The notes: generated by a model not told the origin, from the letters alone. Positions 32,805 through 42,124 are shown, numbered from the stretch's first letter. The stretch: DNA of 64,000 nt from Acidimicrobiaceae bacterium (GCA_003151955.1 PLZB01000028.1:49751-113750), one strand, 5' to 3'. Numbers and translations: made by a program.

Positions 32805-34060
32805 GTCCCCGTCCCGCTCCCGCCGCCGGCCCCGACCGGCCCCGGCGGGCCGCCCCGCTCCGCCTCGTCGAAGGTGGTCGGACCAGGGCCCCGACCCCGC
32901 GTCCGTCGCGCCCGGACCGCGTCGCCACCCGGACCGCCCTCATGGCCATCGTCGGGTCCCTCTGTGCCGTCGGCCTCGTCATGGTCCTCTCCGCCTCCGC
33001 CTACACCTCCCTCCAGCTCTACAAGTCGGTCTGGACCATCTTCGAGCGCCAGCTCCTCTGGATGGGTCTCGGGGTCATCTCCCTTCTCGTCGCCCTCCGG
33101 GTTCCGATCGGGTTCTGGCGCCGGGTCAGGGTCCCCCTCCTGGTCGGCACCATGGTCCTCCTCGTCGCTGTCCTCGTCCCCGGCATCGGGGAGGTGTCGG
33201 GTGGGTCGAGCCGGTGGATCGGGGTCGGCCTCCTGCGGATCCAGCCCTCCGAGCTCATGAAGCTGGCCCTGGCCGTCTTCGCCGCCGACCTCCTCACCCG
33301 CCGGGCCGACAAGCTCGAGCGCACCGGCGCCGTCGTCCTCCCCCTCCTGCTCGTCCTGGCCGTCTCCGGACTCCTCGTCCTCAAGCAGCCCGACATGGGG
33401 ACCGCCATCGTCCTGGTCTGCATCACCTTCGGCCTCCTCTACGCCGGCGACGTCCCCCTGCGGCCCGTGCTCTGGGCCCTGGCCGCCACCACCGCCCTCG
33501 GCCTCGTCTTCGCCCTGGCCCCCTCCTACCGTCGGGACCGTCTCCTCTCCTTCATCAACCCCACCGCCCACCAGAGCAACTCCGGCTACCAGGTCTTCCA
33601 GTCGCTCGTCGGCCTCGGCAACGGCCATCTCTTCGGCCTCGGCCTCGGGGCCGGTCAGCAGAAGTGGGGCCTGCTCCCGAACCCCCACACCGACTTCATC
33701 TTCTCGGTCATCGGCGAGGAGACCGGCCTCGTCGGGACCCTCCTCGTCATCAGCCTCTTCTTCGCCCTGGCCTGGTACGGGATCCGGGCCGCCGTCCGGT
33801 CCCCCGACCGGTTCAGCTGTCTCCTGGCCGTGGCCTGCGTGACCTGGATCTCGGCCCAGGCCGTCATCAACATCGGGGCGGTCATCGGCGTCCTCCCCGT
33901 GACCGGCATCCCCCTCCCCTTCATCTCCTTCGGCGGATCCTCCCTCGTCATCACCATGGCCGCCGGCGGCATCCTGATGAACATCGCCGGCCACGAACAG
34001 GTCCCCGGTGTCGGATCGGTGCCGGCCCGGACCGGTCCGGCCGTCCACCGACGCCGGTGA
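32801..34060 (+). CDS. ftsW: Septal peptidoglycan glycosyltransferase FtsW (SEDS)
   Basis: FtsW polymerises lipid II at the septum together with FtsI. The 419-residue protein has a basic cytoplasmic N-terminus (about 45 residues) and ten membrane helices. SEDS motifs are SSRWIGVGLLRIQPSELMKL, LVLKQPDMGTA, GYQVFQSLVGLGNG, TDFIFSVIGEETGL and GIPLPFISFGGSSL. Its position between murD and murG, within the division cluster, favours FtsW over the elongation paralogue RodA. Confidence 0.94.
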   Translation: MSPRPAPAAGPDRPRRAAPLRLVEGGRTRAPTPRPSRPDRVATRTALMAIVGSLCAVGLVMVLSASAYTSLQLYKSVWTIFERQLLWMGLGVISLLVALRVPIGFWRRVRVPLLVGTMVLLVAVLVPGIGEVSGGSSRWIGVGLLRIQPSELMKLALAVFAADLLTRRADKLERTGAVVLPLLLVLAVSGLLVLKQPDMGTAIVLVCITFGLLYAGDVPLRPVLWALAATTALGLVFALAPSYRRDRLLSFINPTAHQSNSGYQVFQSLVGLGNGHLFGLGLGAGQQKWGLLPNPHTDFIFSVIGEETGLVGTLLVISLFFALAWYGIRAAVRSPDRFSCLLAVACVTWISAQAVINIGAVIGVLPVTGIPLPFISFGGSSLVITMAAGGILMNIAGHEQVPGVGSVPARTGPAVHRRR

Positions 34061-35292
34061 CCGGCCGCCGATTCGCCCTCGTCGCCGGAGGCGGGACAGC
34101 CGGCCACGTCCTCCCCGCCCTGGCCGTGGCCCGCGCCCTCGAAGCCCGCCGCGGTCCCGGGAGCGTCGAGCTCGTCGGCTCCCGGCGAGGGCTCGAGGCC
34201 AGCCTCCTGGCCGATGTCGACCTCCCCCGGACCCTCCTCCCCGGTCGGGGCATCGCCCGGCGGCTCGACCCGGCCAGCCTCCTGGCCAACGCCGCCGCCG
34301 TGGCCGGCCTCCTCCGGGCCTGTGTCCTCGCCCTCCTCCTCGTGGCCCGACGGCGCCCCGCCGTCGTCGTCGCCGTGGGCGGCTACGCCAGCGTCCCCGC
34401 CGCCCTGGCCGCCCGGCTCCTCGCCGTGCCCCTGGTGCTCGTCAACGTCGATGCCGTCCCCGGCGCCGCCAACCGGCTCCTGGGCCGCTTTGCCCGGGCC
34501 TCGGCCGTCGCCTACCCGGACACCCCCCTCCCGAGAGCCGTCCTCACGGGGGCCCCCGTCCGGCCCGAGGTGGTGGAGGCGGCGGTCGCCGGCCGGGCCG
34601 GTCCCGAGGCCCGGGCCGAGGCCCGGACCCAGGCTCGCCAGCGTCTCGGGCTGCCCCGGGACTCCCTGGTGGTGGCCGCCTTCGGAGGATCCCTCGGGGC
34701 CCGCCGGATCAACGAGGCCGTCCTCGGGCTGGCCCGGCTCTGGGTGGACCGCACCGACCGGGCCCTCTATCACGTCGTCGGCCGTCGGGACGCCGCCTGG
34801 GCCGGTGAGCAGGACGCCCCGGGGGCGCCCCGGTACGTCCAGGTTCCCTACGAGGATCGCATGGACCTCCTGTACCAGGCCGCCGACCTGGCCGTCTGCC
34901 GGGCCGGGGCCATGACCGTGGCCGAGCTGGCCGTGATCGGGCTTCCGGCCGTCCTCGTCCCTCTCCCCGTCGCCCCCGGCGATCACCAGACGGCCAACGC
35001 CGGCGCCCTCGTCCGGGCCGGGGCCGCCCTCCTCCTGCTCGACGGTGACTGCACCCCGTCCGGCCTGGCTGCCGCGGTCGACGCCATGGCCTCCGATCCG
35101 GCCACCCTCCCGGCCATGGCCGAGGCCGGGCGGTCGCTGGGCCGGCCCACTGCGGCGGCCGCCGTGGCCGCCTTGGCCGAAGCCCAGGCCAGGCCCCGAC
35201 AGTTTCCCGCCCCGGTGCCCGGACCCACCTTCCGATCCGGGCCGTCCGGGGTCGGATCCGGGGGGTCCCCGGTGGTGGTGGGGGAGCGATGA
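34057..35292 (+). CDS. murG: UDP-GlcNAc:lipid I N-acetylglucosaminyltransferase MurG
   Basis: MurG makes lipid II on the inner face of the membrane. The 411-residue GT-B enzyme starts at GTG 34057, overlapping ftsW (GTGA). It has the N-terminal glycine loop GGGTAGHVLPALA, GGYASVPAALAA, FGGSLGARRINEAV and the UDP-GlcNAc site CRAGAMTVAELAVIGLPAVLVPLP followed by DHQTANA. A Pro/Gly-rich tail of about 30 residues follows the fold and is not family-conserved. Confidence 0.94.
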   Translation: MTGRRFALVAGGGTAGHVLPALAVARALEARRGPGSVELVGSRRGLEASLLADVDLPRTLLPGRGIARRLDPASLLANAAAVAGLLRACVLALLLVARRRPAVVVAVGGYASVPAALAARLLAVPLVLVNVDAVPGAANRLLGRFARASAVAYPDTPLPRAVLTGAPVRPEVVEAAVAGRAGPEARAEARTQARQRLGLPRDSLVVAAFGGSLGARRINEAVLGLARLWVDRTDRALYHVVGRRDAAWAGEQDAPGAPRYVQVPYEDRMDLLYQAADLAVCRAGAMTVAELAVIGLPAVLVPLPVAPGDHQTANAGALVRAGAALLLLDGDCTPSGLAAAVDAMASDPATLPAMAEAGRSLGRPTAAAAVAALAEAQARPRQFPAPVPGPTFRSGPSGVGSGGSPVVVGER

Positions 35293-36659
35293 GCCCCCCG
35301 GACCTGTCCCGGCCCCGCCGGATCCACGTCATCGGTGTCGGGGGTGCCGGGATGAGCGCCTACGCCTCGGTGCTGGCCGCCATGGGCCACGCTGTGACCG
35401 GGAGCGACCTCAAGCGGTCCCCGGCCACCGACCGGCTCGAGGCGGCCGGGATCCCCGTCTTCGTCGGCCACGAGGCCGGACACCTCGGCCGGGCCGACCT
35501 CGTCGCCGTCTCGAGCGCCGTCCCCGCCGGGAACCCCGAGTGGCGGGAGGCCGAGCGTCGGGACGTCCCCGTCGTGAGCCGGGCCGACCTCCTGGCTTCC
35601 CTGGCCACCGAGCGCCGGGCTCTGGCCGTCTCCGGGACCCACGGGAAGACCACGACCACCTCAATGACCGCCCTGATCCTGGTCGAGGCGGGCCTCCGGC
35701 CCTCGTTCCTGATCGGGGGGGACCTGAACGAGATCGGGACGAACGCCGTCTGGGACGTCGGCGACTGGCTCGTCCTCGAGGCCGACGAGAGCGACGGGAC
35801 CTTCCTCCACCTCGACCCCGAGATCGCCGTCGTCACCAACATCGAAGCCGACCATCTCGACCACTACGGCGACCTGGACTCGCTCGTGGCCGCCTTCGAC
35901 CGCTTCTGCACCGATCGGCCCGGAGGGGTGGTGGCCGGAGCCGACGACGAGCTCGGCGCCGCCGTCGGTGCCCGCCACGGAGCCACCTTCGTGGGAACGG
36001 CCGACGGGGCCGACTACCGGGTCGGGGCGTTGCGGGCCGGGCGGGACGGGACCTCGTTCGAGCTGGTGCACGACGGTGCGGTGGCGGCCCGGATCACCCT
36101 CCCCGTCCCGGGCACCCACAATGTCCGTAACGCCGCCGTGGCCGCCGTGGCCGCCCACCGGGCCGGGGCCCCCTTCGATGCGGCCGAACGGGCCCTGGCC
36201 CGTTTCGCCGGGGTGGCCCGCCGCTTCGAGTTCCGGGGGGAGTCCCGGGGGGTCCGCTTCGTCGACGACTATGCCCACCTCCCGACCGAGGTGGCCGCCG
36301 CCATCGAGGCTGCCGGCAGTGGGGGTTGGGACCGGGTGGTGGCGGTCTTCCAGCCCCACCGCTACAGCCGGACGGCCGCCCTCTGGGAGGAATTCGGGCC
36401 CGCCTTCGCCGGGGCCGACCTGGTCGTCGTCACCGACGTCTACCCGGCCGGCGAGCAGCCCCTCCCCGGGGTCACCGGCCGCCTCGTGGCCGACGCCGCC
36501 GCCCGGGGACGCCCCGGGGTCGTCTCCTACCTCGCCGGCCGCCCCGAGCTCCGGGTCCATCTGGCCGGGGTCCTTCGCCCCGGTGACCTCTGCCTGACCC
36601 TCGGGGCCGGCGACCTGACCTCCCTGGCCGACGAGCTCCGGGCCGACCCGGCGTGGTGA
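35289..36659 (+). CDS. murC: UDP-MurNAc-L-alanine ligase MurC
   Basis: MurC adds the first residue, L-alanine, to UDP-MurNAc. The 456-residue protein has HVIGVGGAGMSAYASVL (UDP-binding domain), SGTHGKTTTTSM (ATP loop), EADESDGTFL, NIEADHLDHYGD, RRFEFRGESRGVRFVDDYAHLPTE and FQPHRYSRT. ATG 35289 overlaps the murG stop (ATGA). Confidence 0.95.
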   Translation: MSPPDLSRPRRIHVIGVGGAGMSAYASVLAAMGHAVTGSDLKRSPATDRLEAAGIPVFVGHEAGHLGRADLVAVSSAVPAGNPEWREAERRDVPVVSRADLLASLATERRALAVSGTHGKTTTTSMTALILVEAGLRPSFLIGGDLNEIGTNAVWDVGDWLVLEADESDGTFLHLDPEIAVVTNIEADHLDHYGDLDSLVAAFDRFCTDRPGGVVAGADDELGAAVGARHGATFVGTADGADYRVGALRAGRDGTSFELVHDGAVAARITLPVPGTHNVRNAAVAAVAAHRAGAPFDAAERALARFAGVARRFEFRGESRGVRFVDDYAHLPTEVAAAIEAAGSGGWDRVVAVFQPHRYSRTAALWEEFGPAFAGADLVVVTDVYPAGEQPLPGVTGRLVADAAARGRPGVVSYLAGRPELRVHLAGVLRPGDLCLTLGAGDLTSLADELRADPAW

Positions 36660-37639
36660 GCGGAGCCGGCTCCCTCGAGGCGGTCCGAGAGGCCCTCGGC
36701 CCCCGGGCCCTGGTCGACGGTCCCCTCGGGGCTCTCACCACCTACCGGGTGGGTGGTCGGGCCGCCCTGTCCCTCACGGTCGACGACCCCGGGGACCTCG
36801 ACCTCGTCCACCGGGCCCTCGTGGCGGCGGGCGGGCCCGTCCCCGTCTTCCTCCTCGGCAAGGGCTCGAACCTCCTCGTGGCCGACGCCGGCTTCCCCGG
36901 CCTGGTCCTGACCCTCGGACCGGGACTCTCCCAGGTAGATCTGGAGGGGAGCCGGGTCCGGGCCGGAGGGGGGGCCGGCCTCCCGGTCGTGGCCCGCCGC
37001 AGCGCCGCCGCCGGGCTCCGGGGCCTCGAGTGGGCCGTCGGGGTGCCCGGCTCGGTCGGAGGGGCCCTCTTCATGAACGCCGGTGGCCACGGCTCGGAGA
37101 CCGCCGCCGTCCTGAGCGGCTGCCGGATCTTTGACCTCTCGCTGGGCCGGGCCTGGGAGGGGGATCCCGCACCCCTCGGCCACCGCTACCGGCACTCCAC
37201 CCTCGGCCCGGCCGACGTCGTCGTCTGGGCCGACTTCCAGCTCGAACCCGGTGACCGGGGCGAGGCCGAGCAGGCCATCGCTGAGATCGTCCGCTGGCGC
37301 CGGCTCCACCAGCCCGGTGGCGCCAACGCCGGATCGGTCTTCACCAACCCTCCGGGAGACTCGGCCGGTCGGCTGGTCGACGCCGCCGGTCTCCGGGGGT
37401 TCCGGCTCGGCTCGGCCCGGGTCTCCGAGAAGCACGCCAACTTCATCCAGGCCGACCCCGGGGGCACCGCCGGCGATGTCCGGCTCCTCGTCGACCGTGT
37501 CCGGGCCCAGGTGGCGGCCCTGTTCTCGGTCGAGCTCGTCCCCGAGCTCAGGATGCTGGGGTTCGACGACGAGCCCCTCCCGACGGTCACCGCCCCAGCG
37601 GCCACTGCCTTCCAGCCCTCGACCTCAACTGGAGCTTGA
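36656..37639 (+). CDS. murB: UDP-N-acetylenolpyruvoylglucosamine reductase MurB
   Basis: MurB is the FAD enzyme that reduces the enolpyruvyl group to lactyl, giving UDP-MurNAc. Motifs are TYRVGGRAALSL, LGKGSNLLVAD, WAVGVPGSVGGALFMNAGG (FAD), NAGSVFTNPPGDSAGRLVDAAGL with the catalytic Ser, and the final Glu in VELVPELRMLG. The type I C-terminal domain is present. Either GTG at 36653 or 36656 can start it; 36656 gives the GTGA overlap seen elsewhere in this operon. Confidence 0.94.
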   Translation: MSGAGSLEAVREALGPRALVDGPLGALTTYRVGGRAALSLTVDDPGDLDLVHRALVAAGGPVPVFLLGKGSNLLVADAGFPGLVLTLGPGLSQVDLEGSRVRAGGGAGLPVVARRSAAAGLRGLEWAVGVPGSVGGALFMNAGGHGSETAAVLSGCRIFDLSLGRAWEGDPAPLGHRYRHSTLGPADVVVWADFQLEPGDRGEAEQAIAEIVRWRRLHQPGGANAGSVFTNPPGDSAGRLVDAAGLRGFRLGSARVSEKHANFIQADPGGTAGDVRLLVDRVRAQVAALFSVELVPELRMLGFDDEPLPTVTAPAATAFQPSTSTGA

Positions 37640-37641
37640 CG

Positions 37642-38520
37642 ATGACCGACCTGGACTCCCGGCCGACCTTCCCGGTGCGGGAGCGTCCCCCCATCGACCC
37701 CCGGATCCGCCAGCGACGGGTGGCGGTGACCCGGCAGCAGGGCCGCCGTCGGCTCCGGCTCCTCGTGGCCGCCGTCGCCGTCCTCCTGGCCGGCGCCGTC
37801 GTCCTCGCCGTCCTCCACAGCCCCCTCCTCGCCGCCCGCCACATCAGCGTCACCGGCGACGTCCAGACCCCGGCGAGCCAGATCATCCGGGTGGCCTCCC
37901 TGGCCGGCCACCCTCCCCTCGTCGACATCTCGCCCGGCGGTGCCGAGGCCCGCCTCGAGACCCTCCCCTGGGTGGACCGGGCCCAGGTTTCCGTCCACTG
38001 GCCCGACTCCGTCACCGTCTCCGTCACCGAGCGACAGCCGATCGCGGCCCTGGCCCGTCCCACCGGGGTCGCCCTGATCGACGCCACCGGTCGGGTCCTG
38101 GCCTGGACGGCCGCCCCGCCTCCCGGCCTCCTGGTCCTGACCGCCCCGGTCACCCCGGGCGGTCCGGGAACCAGGCTGGCCGCCCCGGCCGGTCCGGCTC
38201 TCGAGGTGGCCTCCTCGCTGGCTCCCGTCCTCCGGGGTCGGGTCCGGCAGATCACCGTCGACGGCGGGGGCCAGCTCACGCTGGATCTGGGCGGGGGTCT
38301 CCTGGCTGTCCTCGGCCCCGCCGCTGACCTGCCCGCCAAGTACGAGGCCCTGGCCAGCGTCCTCGCCGGCGCCGACCCCACCGGACCCGCGGTGATCGAC
38401 GTCCGGGTCCCAGCCGAACCCACCGTGGCCCCCCCGGCGGCACCTTCCCCGCCGGGGACGCCCCTCCCGGGCCCCGCATCGGGGCCCGGATCGACCACGA
38501 CATCGGTCCCGGCCCGGTGA
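37642..38520 (+). CDS. ftsQ: Cell division protein FtsQ
   Basis: FtsQ links early and late divisome proteins through FtsB and FtsL. From ATG 37642, seven bases after GGAG, the protein has 292 residues: a basic cytoplasmic N-terminus, one transmembrane helix (LLVAAVAVLLAGAVVLAVL), a POTRA domain (ISVTGDVQTPASQIIRVASL, LPWVDRAQVSVHWPDSVTVSVTER) and an FtsQ/DivIB C-terminal domain, ending in a Pro-rich tail. An earlier in-frame TTG at 37636 overlaps the murB stop. It is the last gene before the 200-base ftsZ leader. Confidence 0.92.
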   Translation: MTDLDSRPTFPVRERPPIDPRIRQRRVAVTRQQGRRRLRLLVAAVAVLLAGAVVLAVLHSPLLAARHISVTGDVQTPASQIIRVASLAGHPPLVDISPGGAEARLETLPWVDRAQVSVHWPDSVTVSVTERQPIAALARPTGVALIDATGRVLAWTAAPPPGLLVLTAPVTPGGPGTRLAAPAGPALEVASSLAPVLRGRVRQITVDGGGQLTLDLGGGLLAVLGPAADLPAKYEALASVLAGADPTGPAVIDVRVPAEPTVAPPAAPSPPGTPLPGPASGPGSTTTSVPAR

Positions 38521-38529
38521 CCAGGGAAT

Positions 38530-38550
38530 CCATGGGGGCGAAGCCCCTGG
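38530..38550 (+). terminator. Hairpin between ftsQ and the ftsZ promoter
   Basis: CCA-GGGG and CCCC-TGG arms (one bulged T) pair around a six-base loop, ten bases after the ftsQ stop. No T-run follows. It could weaken read-through from the long mur/fts transcript into ftsZ or protect the upstream mRNA end. Confidence 0.35.
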
Positions 38551-38558
38551 TAGGATGC

Positions 38559-38587
38559 TTGACCGGTTCGCGACGTCGCCGTATCGT
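38559..38587 (+). promoter_or_regulatory. ftsZ promoter, TTGACC-N17-TATCGT
   Basis: TTGACC (38559-38564) and TATCGT (38582-38587) are 17 bases apart. Transcription would begin near 38594, leaving a leader of about 128 bases. ftsZ therefore seems to have its own promoter in addition to the dcw transcript. Confidence 0.6.
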
Positions 38588-38721
38588 TGGGCAACCCCGG
38601 TCGGTACCGGATCAAGCTGTGGTCGAGGGTGAGATTCGCGTCGCTCGGTGGGCGGGCTCCTCCAAGACGGCGGGAGTTTCACGATGAGGCCCGAATTCCG
38701 GGTGATGGACGAGGAGAGCCG

Positions 38722-39828
38722 ATGACCGGTCCAGCGCAGAGCAACTACTTCGCCGTCATCAAGGTCGTCGGCGTGGGCGGCGGCGGTGTGAACGCGGTGA
38801 ACCGGATGATCGAGGCCGGCCTGCGGGGAGTGGAGTTCATCGCCGCCAACACCGATGCCCAGGCGCTGCTCATGAGCGACGCCGACCTGAAGCTCGACAT
38901 CGGGCGGCAGTTGACCCGGGGCCTCGGGGCCGGGAGCGACCCCGAGGTGGGCCGGCAGGCCGCCGAGGAGCATCGGGGAGAGGTCGAGGAGGCCCTCAAG
39001 GGCGCCGACATGGTCTTCATTACCGCCGGCAAGGGCGGCGGGACCGGCACCGGCGCCGCCCCGGTGGTGGCCGAGATCGCCAAGGCGCTCGGCGCCCTCA
39101 CCATCGGCGTCGTGACCCGGCCGTTCTCCTTCGAGGGGCGCCGGCGGTCGGTCCAGGCCGAGGCCGGCATCCAGAAGCTGAAGGAGAAGGTCGACGCCAT
39201 CATCATCATCCCCAACGACCGTCTCCTGACCGTCTCGACCGAGAAGACCTCGATGATGAACGCCTTCAAGATGGCCGACGAGGTCCTCCTCCAGGGCGTC
39301 CAGGGCATCACCGACCTGATCACCGTGCCCGGCCAGATCAACACCGACTTCGCCGACGTCCGCATGGTCCTCTCCAACGCCGGGACCGCCATCATGGGCA
39401 TCGGCCAGGCCGACGGGGACGGCCGGGCCGTCAACGCGGCCCGTTCCGCCATCACGAGCCCCCTGCTCGAGGCCTCCATCGAAGGGGCCCGGGGCATCCT
39501 CGTCAACATCGCCGGTGGTCCCGAGCTCGGCCTCTTCGAGGTCAACGAGGCCATGGAGATCATCCACGGGGTGGCCCACCCCGACGCCAACATCATCTTC
39601 GGCAACGTCATCGACGACGCCCTCGGCGACACCGTCCGGGTCACCGTCATCGCGGCAGGCTTCGAGCGGTGGGAAGAGGGACGGACCGGAGAGCCCCGGC
39701 CCGAGGAGCGGAGCCAGGTGCTCGGCCTCGAGCCCGTCCACGAGGACATCTTCGCCGGGGCCGGTGACGCCGAGGACGACCTCGACCTCGGCGACGACGA
39801 GTTCGACGTCCCCTCCTTCCTGCGCTGA
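38722..39828 (+). CDS. ftsZ: Cell division GTPase FtsZ
   Basis: FtsZ polymerises into the division ring. The 368-residue protein has [17 protein letters not shown], the GTP signature [19 protein letters not shown], the synergy loop region [11 protein letters not shown] and a short linker (about 320-355) ending in the C-terminal peptide [11 protein letters not shown], which binds SepF and other partners. ATG 38722 follows GAGGAGAG with five bases between. ftsA is missing, as usual in actinobacteria, so SepF is the likely membrane tether. Confidence 0.97.
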   Translation: MTGPAQSNYFAVIKVVGVGGGGVNAVNRMIEAGLRGVEFIAANTDAQALLMSDADLKLDIGRQLTRGLGAGSDPEVGRQAAEEHRGEVEEALKGADMVFITAGKGGGTGTGAAPVVAEIAKALGALTIGVVTRPFSFEGRRRSVQAEAGIQKLKEKVDAIIIIPNDRLLTVSTEKTSMMNAFKMADEVLLQGVQGITDLITVPGQINTDFADVRMVLSNAGTAIMGIGQADGDGRAVNAARSAITSPLLEASIEGARGILVNIAGGPELGLFEVNEAMEIIHGVAHPDANIIFGNVIDDALGDTVRVTVIAAGFERWEEGRTGEPRPEERSQVLGLEPVHEDIFAGAGDAEDDLDLGDDEFDVPSFLR

Positions 39829-39857
39829 TCGGCCTCCGACTCGGCGACACCCCAGTC

Positions 39858-40538
39858 GTGGCCCGATGGACGGGCCGGGCCGACGGCGACCAGCGCGGCC
39901 TCGGGACCGGGCCGGACGCCGGGACCACCGACCCTGTCCGCCGCCTCCGTCAGGTCCACGGGGCCCGGGTGCTCGTGGTCGGGTCGCCCCGGGACCCCGC
40001 CCCCGACGGGCCGGCAGACCTGGCCGCCTGGTCCCCCGACGACGACGGCCGACCCCCGGCCGGCGACGCCATCGTGGCCCGGGCCGGGCCGGGCCGGCTG
40101 GCCGTCCTCACCGCCGACTGTGCCGCCCTGGCTCTCGGCTCCCCCGAAGGCGTCCACGGGGCCGTCCACGCCGGCTGGCGGGGACTTGGGGCCGGGGTGA
40201 TCGAGCGATCCGTCACGGCGGCCCGGGCCCTGGGGGCCTCCACCGTGGTGGCCGGGCTCGGCCCCTGTATCGGGCCCTGCTGCTACGAGTTCTCCCCGGC
40301 CGACCTCGATCCCCTGGCCGCCCTCTACGGCTCCTCCGTCGTTGGCCGCACCTCCGTCGGTCGTCCGGCCCTCGACCTCCCGGCCGCCGTCCGGGCCGCC
40401 CTGGCCCGGGTCGGGGTCGACCTGGTCCACGACGGGGCCGCCTGCACCGCCTGCACCGCCCCCTCCTACTCCCACCGGGCCCGGGCCGAGCCCGAACGAC
40501 AGGCCCTCCTGGTCTGGGCCGAGACCGGGCCACCGTGA
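39858..40538 (+). CDS. pgeF: Peptidoglycan editing factor PgeF (YfiH, laccase-domain family)
   Basis: A 226-residue member of the YfiH/DUF152 copper-oxidase-like family. In Escherichia coli the protein cleaves wrong L-Ser from UDP-MurNAc precursors. Metal-site motifs are RQVHGARVLVV, VLTADCAALALG, AVHAGWRGLGAGV and GPCIGPCCYEF. The N-terminus is somewhat shorter than in E. coli. GTG 39858 is 29 bases after ftsZ; its place in the cell-wall cluster supports a precursor-editing role. It overlaps the next gene by GTGA. Confidence 0.87.
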   Translation: MARWTGRADGDQRGLGTGPDAGTTDPVRRLRQVHGARVLVVGSPRDPAPDGPADLAAWSPDDDGRPPAGDAIVARAGPGRLAVLTADCAALALGSPEGVHGAVHAGWRGLGAGVIERSVTAARALGASTVVAGLGPCIGPCCYEFSPADLDPLAALYGSSVVGRTSVGRPALDLPAAVRAALARVGVDLVHDGAACTACTAPSYSHRARAEPERQALLVWAETGPP

Positions 40539-41233
40539 CCTCCCCTCCCGATCGGACGCCCCCCCGGAGATTCGAGGTGGACGCCCTGCTCGTGGCCAGG
40601 GCCGCAGTCCGGGCCCGGATCGCCGCCGCCGGACGGGATCCCGACGAGGTCACGATGGTGGCGGTGACGAAGGGGTTCCCCCTGGCTGTGGCCCAGACTG
40701 CCGTCGCCGCCGGCTGCCTCGACCTGGGGGAGAACTACGCCGCCGAGCTCCTGGCCAAGGCGACCCTCCTGGCCCCGGCCGGCCCGATTCCCCGCTGGCA
40801 CTACCTCGGCGCTGTCCAGCGCCGGAAGGTCCGCGACCTGGCCCCGGTCGTGGGCCTCTGGCACACGGTGGCCCGCATGGTGGAGGGGGAGGCCATCGCC
40901 TCGGCCGCCCCCGGTGCCGCCGTCCTGGTCCAGGTCGAGCTCACCGGCCTCCCCGGCCGCAATGGTGTCGCCCCTGACGCCGTAGCCGGCCTGGTGGGCT
41001 CCCTCCGCCGGCTCGACCTCGACGTCCGGGGCCTGATGGCGGTAGGGCCTCCGGGGCCGCCGGAGCGGTCCCGGCCCGCCTTCCGGCTCGTCGCCGCCAT
41101 GGCCCGGGACCTCGGGCTCCCGGAGCTCTCCCTGGGTATGTCCGGCGATCTGGAGGTGGCCGTGGAGGAGGGCTCGACCATGGTCCGGGTGGGAACGGCC
41201 CTCTTCGGAGACCGCCCGACGGGGGCTCTCTGA
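40535..41233 (+). CDS. PLP homeostasis protein, YggS/PLPBP family
   Basis: A 232-residue PLP-binding TIM-barrel protein of the YggS/PROSC family, which keeps free PLP and PLP-dependent amino-acid metabolism in balance. The PLP lysine is in MVAVTKGFPL, followed by DLGENYAAELLAK, WHYLGAVQRRKVRDL and, near the end, LSLGMSGDLEVAVEEGSTMVRVGTALFG (split here for description: the Met-Ser-Gly-Asp loop and the phosphate-binding Arg-Val-Gly-Thr). GTG overlaps pgeF. The gene sits between ftsZ and sepF in most actinobacteria. Confidence 0.92.
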   Translation: MTSPPDRTPPRRFEVDALLVARAAVRARIAAAGRDPDEVTMVAVTKGFPLAVAQTAVAAGCLDLGENYAAELLAKATLLAPAGPIPRWHYLGAVQRRKVRDLAPVVGLWHTVARMVEGEAIASAAPGAAVLVQVELTGLPGRNGVAPDAVAGLVGSLRRLDLDVRGLMAVGPPGPPERSRPAFRLVAAMARDLGLPELSLGMSGDLEVAVEEGSTMVRVGTALFGDRPTGAL

Positions 41234-41262
41234 GCTATCCCCATGGGGGTCGGCGGAGGCGG

Positions 41263-41268
41263 TAACCT
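41263..41268 (+). promoter_or_regulatory. -10 element TAACCT before sepF
   Basis: TAACCT lies 19 bases before the ATG at 41288, leaving a short leader that carries GGAGG (41277-41281). This is a leadered start, unlike several others in the window. Confidence 0.4.
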
Positions 41269-41287
41269 GTCGCGCAGGAGGCACGTG

Positions 41288-41821
41288 ATGGCGGCAGGTT
41301 TCTTCAAAAGGGTCATGGTCTACCTGGGCCTCGTCGACGACGAGTACGACGACTACGAGGACTACGAACCTCGGGCCCCGGTGGCGACGCGCGGCAGCAT
41401 CCGCCCCGCCGTCGATGAGATCGAGGAGCCCGTGGCGGTGGCCTCGGGCACCATCCGGCCCCTGACCCGGGACGAGCTGGGCTCGTCCCCGTCGACGGGC
41501 ATCATCCCGAGGCCGGCTGTCGTCCGGGCTGTCGCCCCGGAGAGCAGCGCCCGGGTCCATGTCGTGGCCCCCACCCAATTCGGCGATGCCCGCCACATCG
41601 CCGACCGGCTCATGTCGAACCAACCCGTCATCGTCAACCTCCAGGTTGCCGACCGGGAGCTGATGCGCCGGATGATCGACTTCTGCAGCGGGGTGACCTA
41701 CTCCCTCAGCGGCAAGATGGAGCGGGTGGCCGACAAGGTCTTCCTCGTCACCCCCTCGAACGTGAAGGTCTCCGCCGAGGAACGCCAGCGGTTGCAGGAG
41801 AACGGGCTCCTCCGACCCTGA
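41288..41821 (+). CDS. sepF: Cell division protein SepF
   Basis: SepF anchors FtsZ to the membrane. The 177-residue protein has an N-terminal amphipathic helix (AAGFFKRVMVYLGLVDDEYDDYEDYE) described here in two parts, FFKRVMVYLGL then an acidic segment, a flexible middle, and the C-terminal DUF552 domain with HVVAPTQFGDARHIADRLM, NQPVIVNLQ, DFCSGVTYSLSG and VFLVTPSNVKVS. I chose ATG 41288, seven bases after GGAGG; the ATG at 41243 lacks a site and would add 15 unlike residues. Confidence 0.94.
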   Translation: MAAGFFKRVMVYLGLVDDEYDDYEDYEPRAPVATRGSIRPAVDEIEEPVAVASGTIRPLTRDELGSSPSTGIIPRPAVVRAVAPESSARVHVVAPTQFGDARHIADRLMSNQPVIVNLQVADRELMRRMIDFCSGVTYSLSGKMERVADKVFLVTPSNVKVSAEERQRLQENGLLRP

Positions 41822-41856
41822 GGTCACCCCGCCACCGATGGGGTCCCAACCTGTCA

Positions 41857-41862
41857 TAGGGT
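41857..41862 (+). promoter_or_regulatory. -10 element TAGGGT of a probable leaderless yggT promoter
   Basis: TAGGGT ends seven bases before GTG 41870, with no Shine-Dalgarno sequence. Confidence 0.5.
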
Positions 41863-41869
41863 TCGGAAC

Positions 41870-42124
41870 GTGGTCCGAACCGTGCTCGTCCTCGCCCTCG
41901 AAGCCTGCATCGTCGTCCTCGTCCTCCGAGGACTGCTGAGCTGGTTTCCCATCGACTACGGCACCTCGATGTACAAGGTCCAGCAGGCGCTGACGTCGGT
42001 CACCGAGCCCGTCCTGGGCCCGGTACGCCGCCGCCTCCCCCCGACCAGCCTGCCCATCGATCTCTCATTCGTCCTGGTGATGATCGTCCTCTGGGTGGCG
42101 GTGATCTTCGTCCAGTCGTTCTGA
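41870..42124 (+). CDS. YggT family membrane protein
   Basis: An 84-residue membrane protein with two helices, LALEACIVVLVLRGLLSWF and LSFVLVMIVLWVAVIFVQ, and the YggT loop VTEPVLGPVRRRLPP. The family is linked to osmotic tolerance and to chloroplast cytochrome assembly in plants; its role beside ftsZ and sepF is unclear but the position is widely conserved in Gram-positive bacteria. Confidence 0.9.
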   Translation: MVRTVLVLALEACIVVLVLRGLLSWFPIDYGTSMYKVQQALTSVTEPVLGPVRRRLPPTSLPIDLSFVLVMIVLWVAVIFVQSF

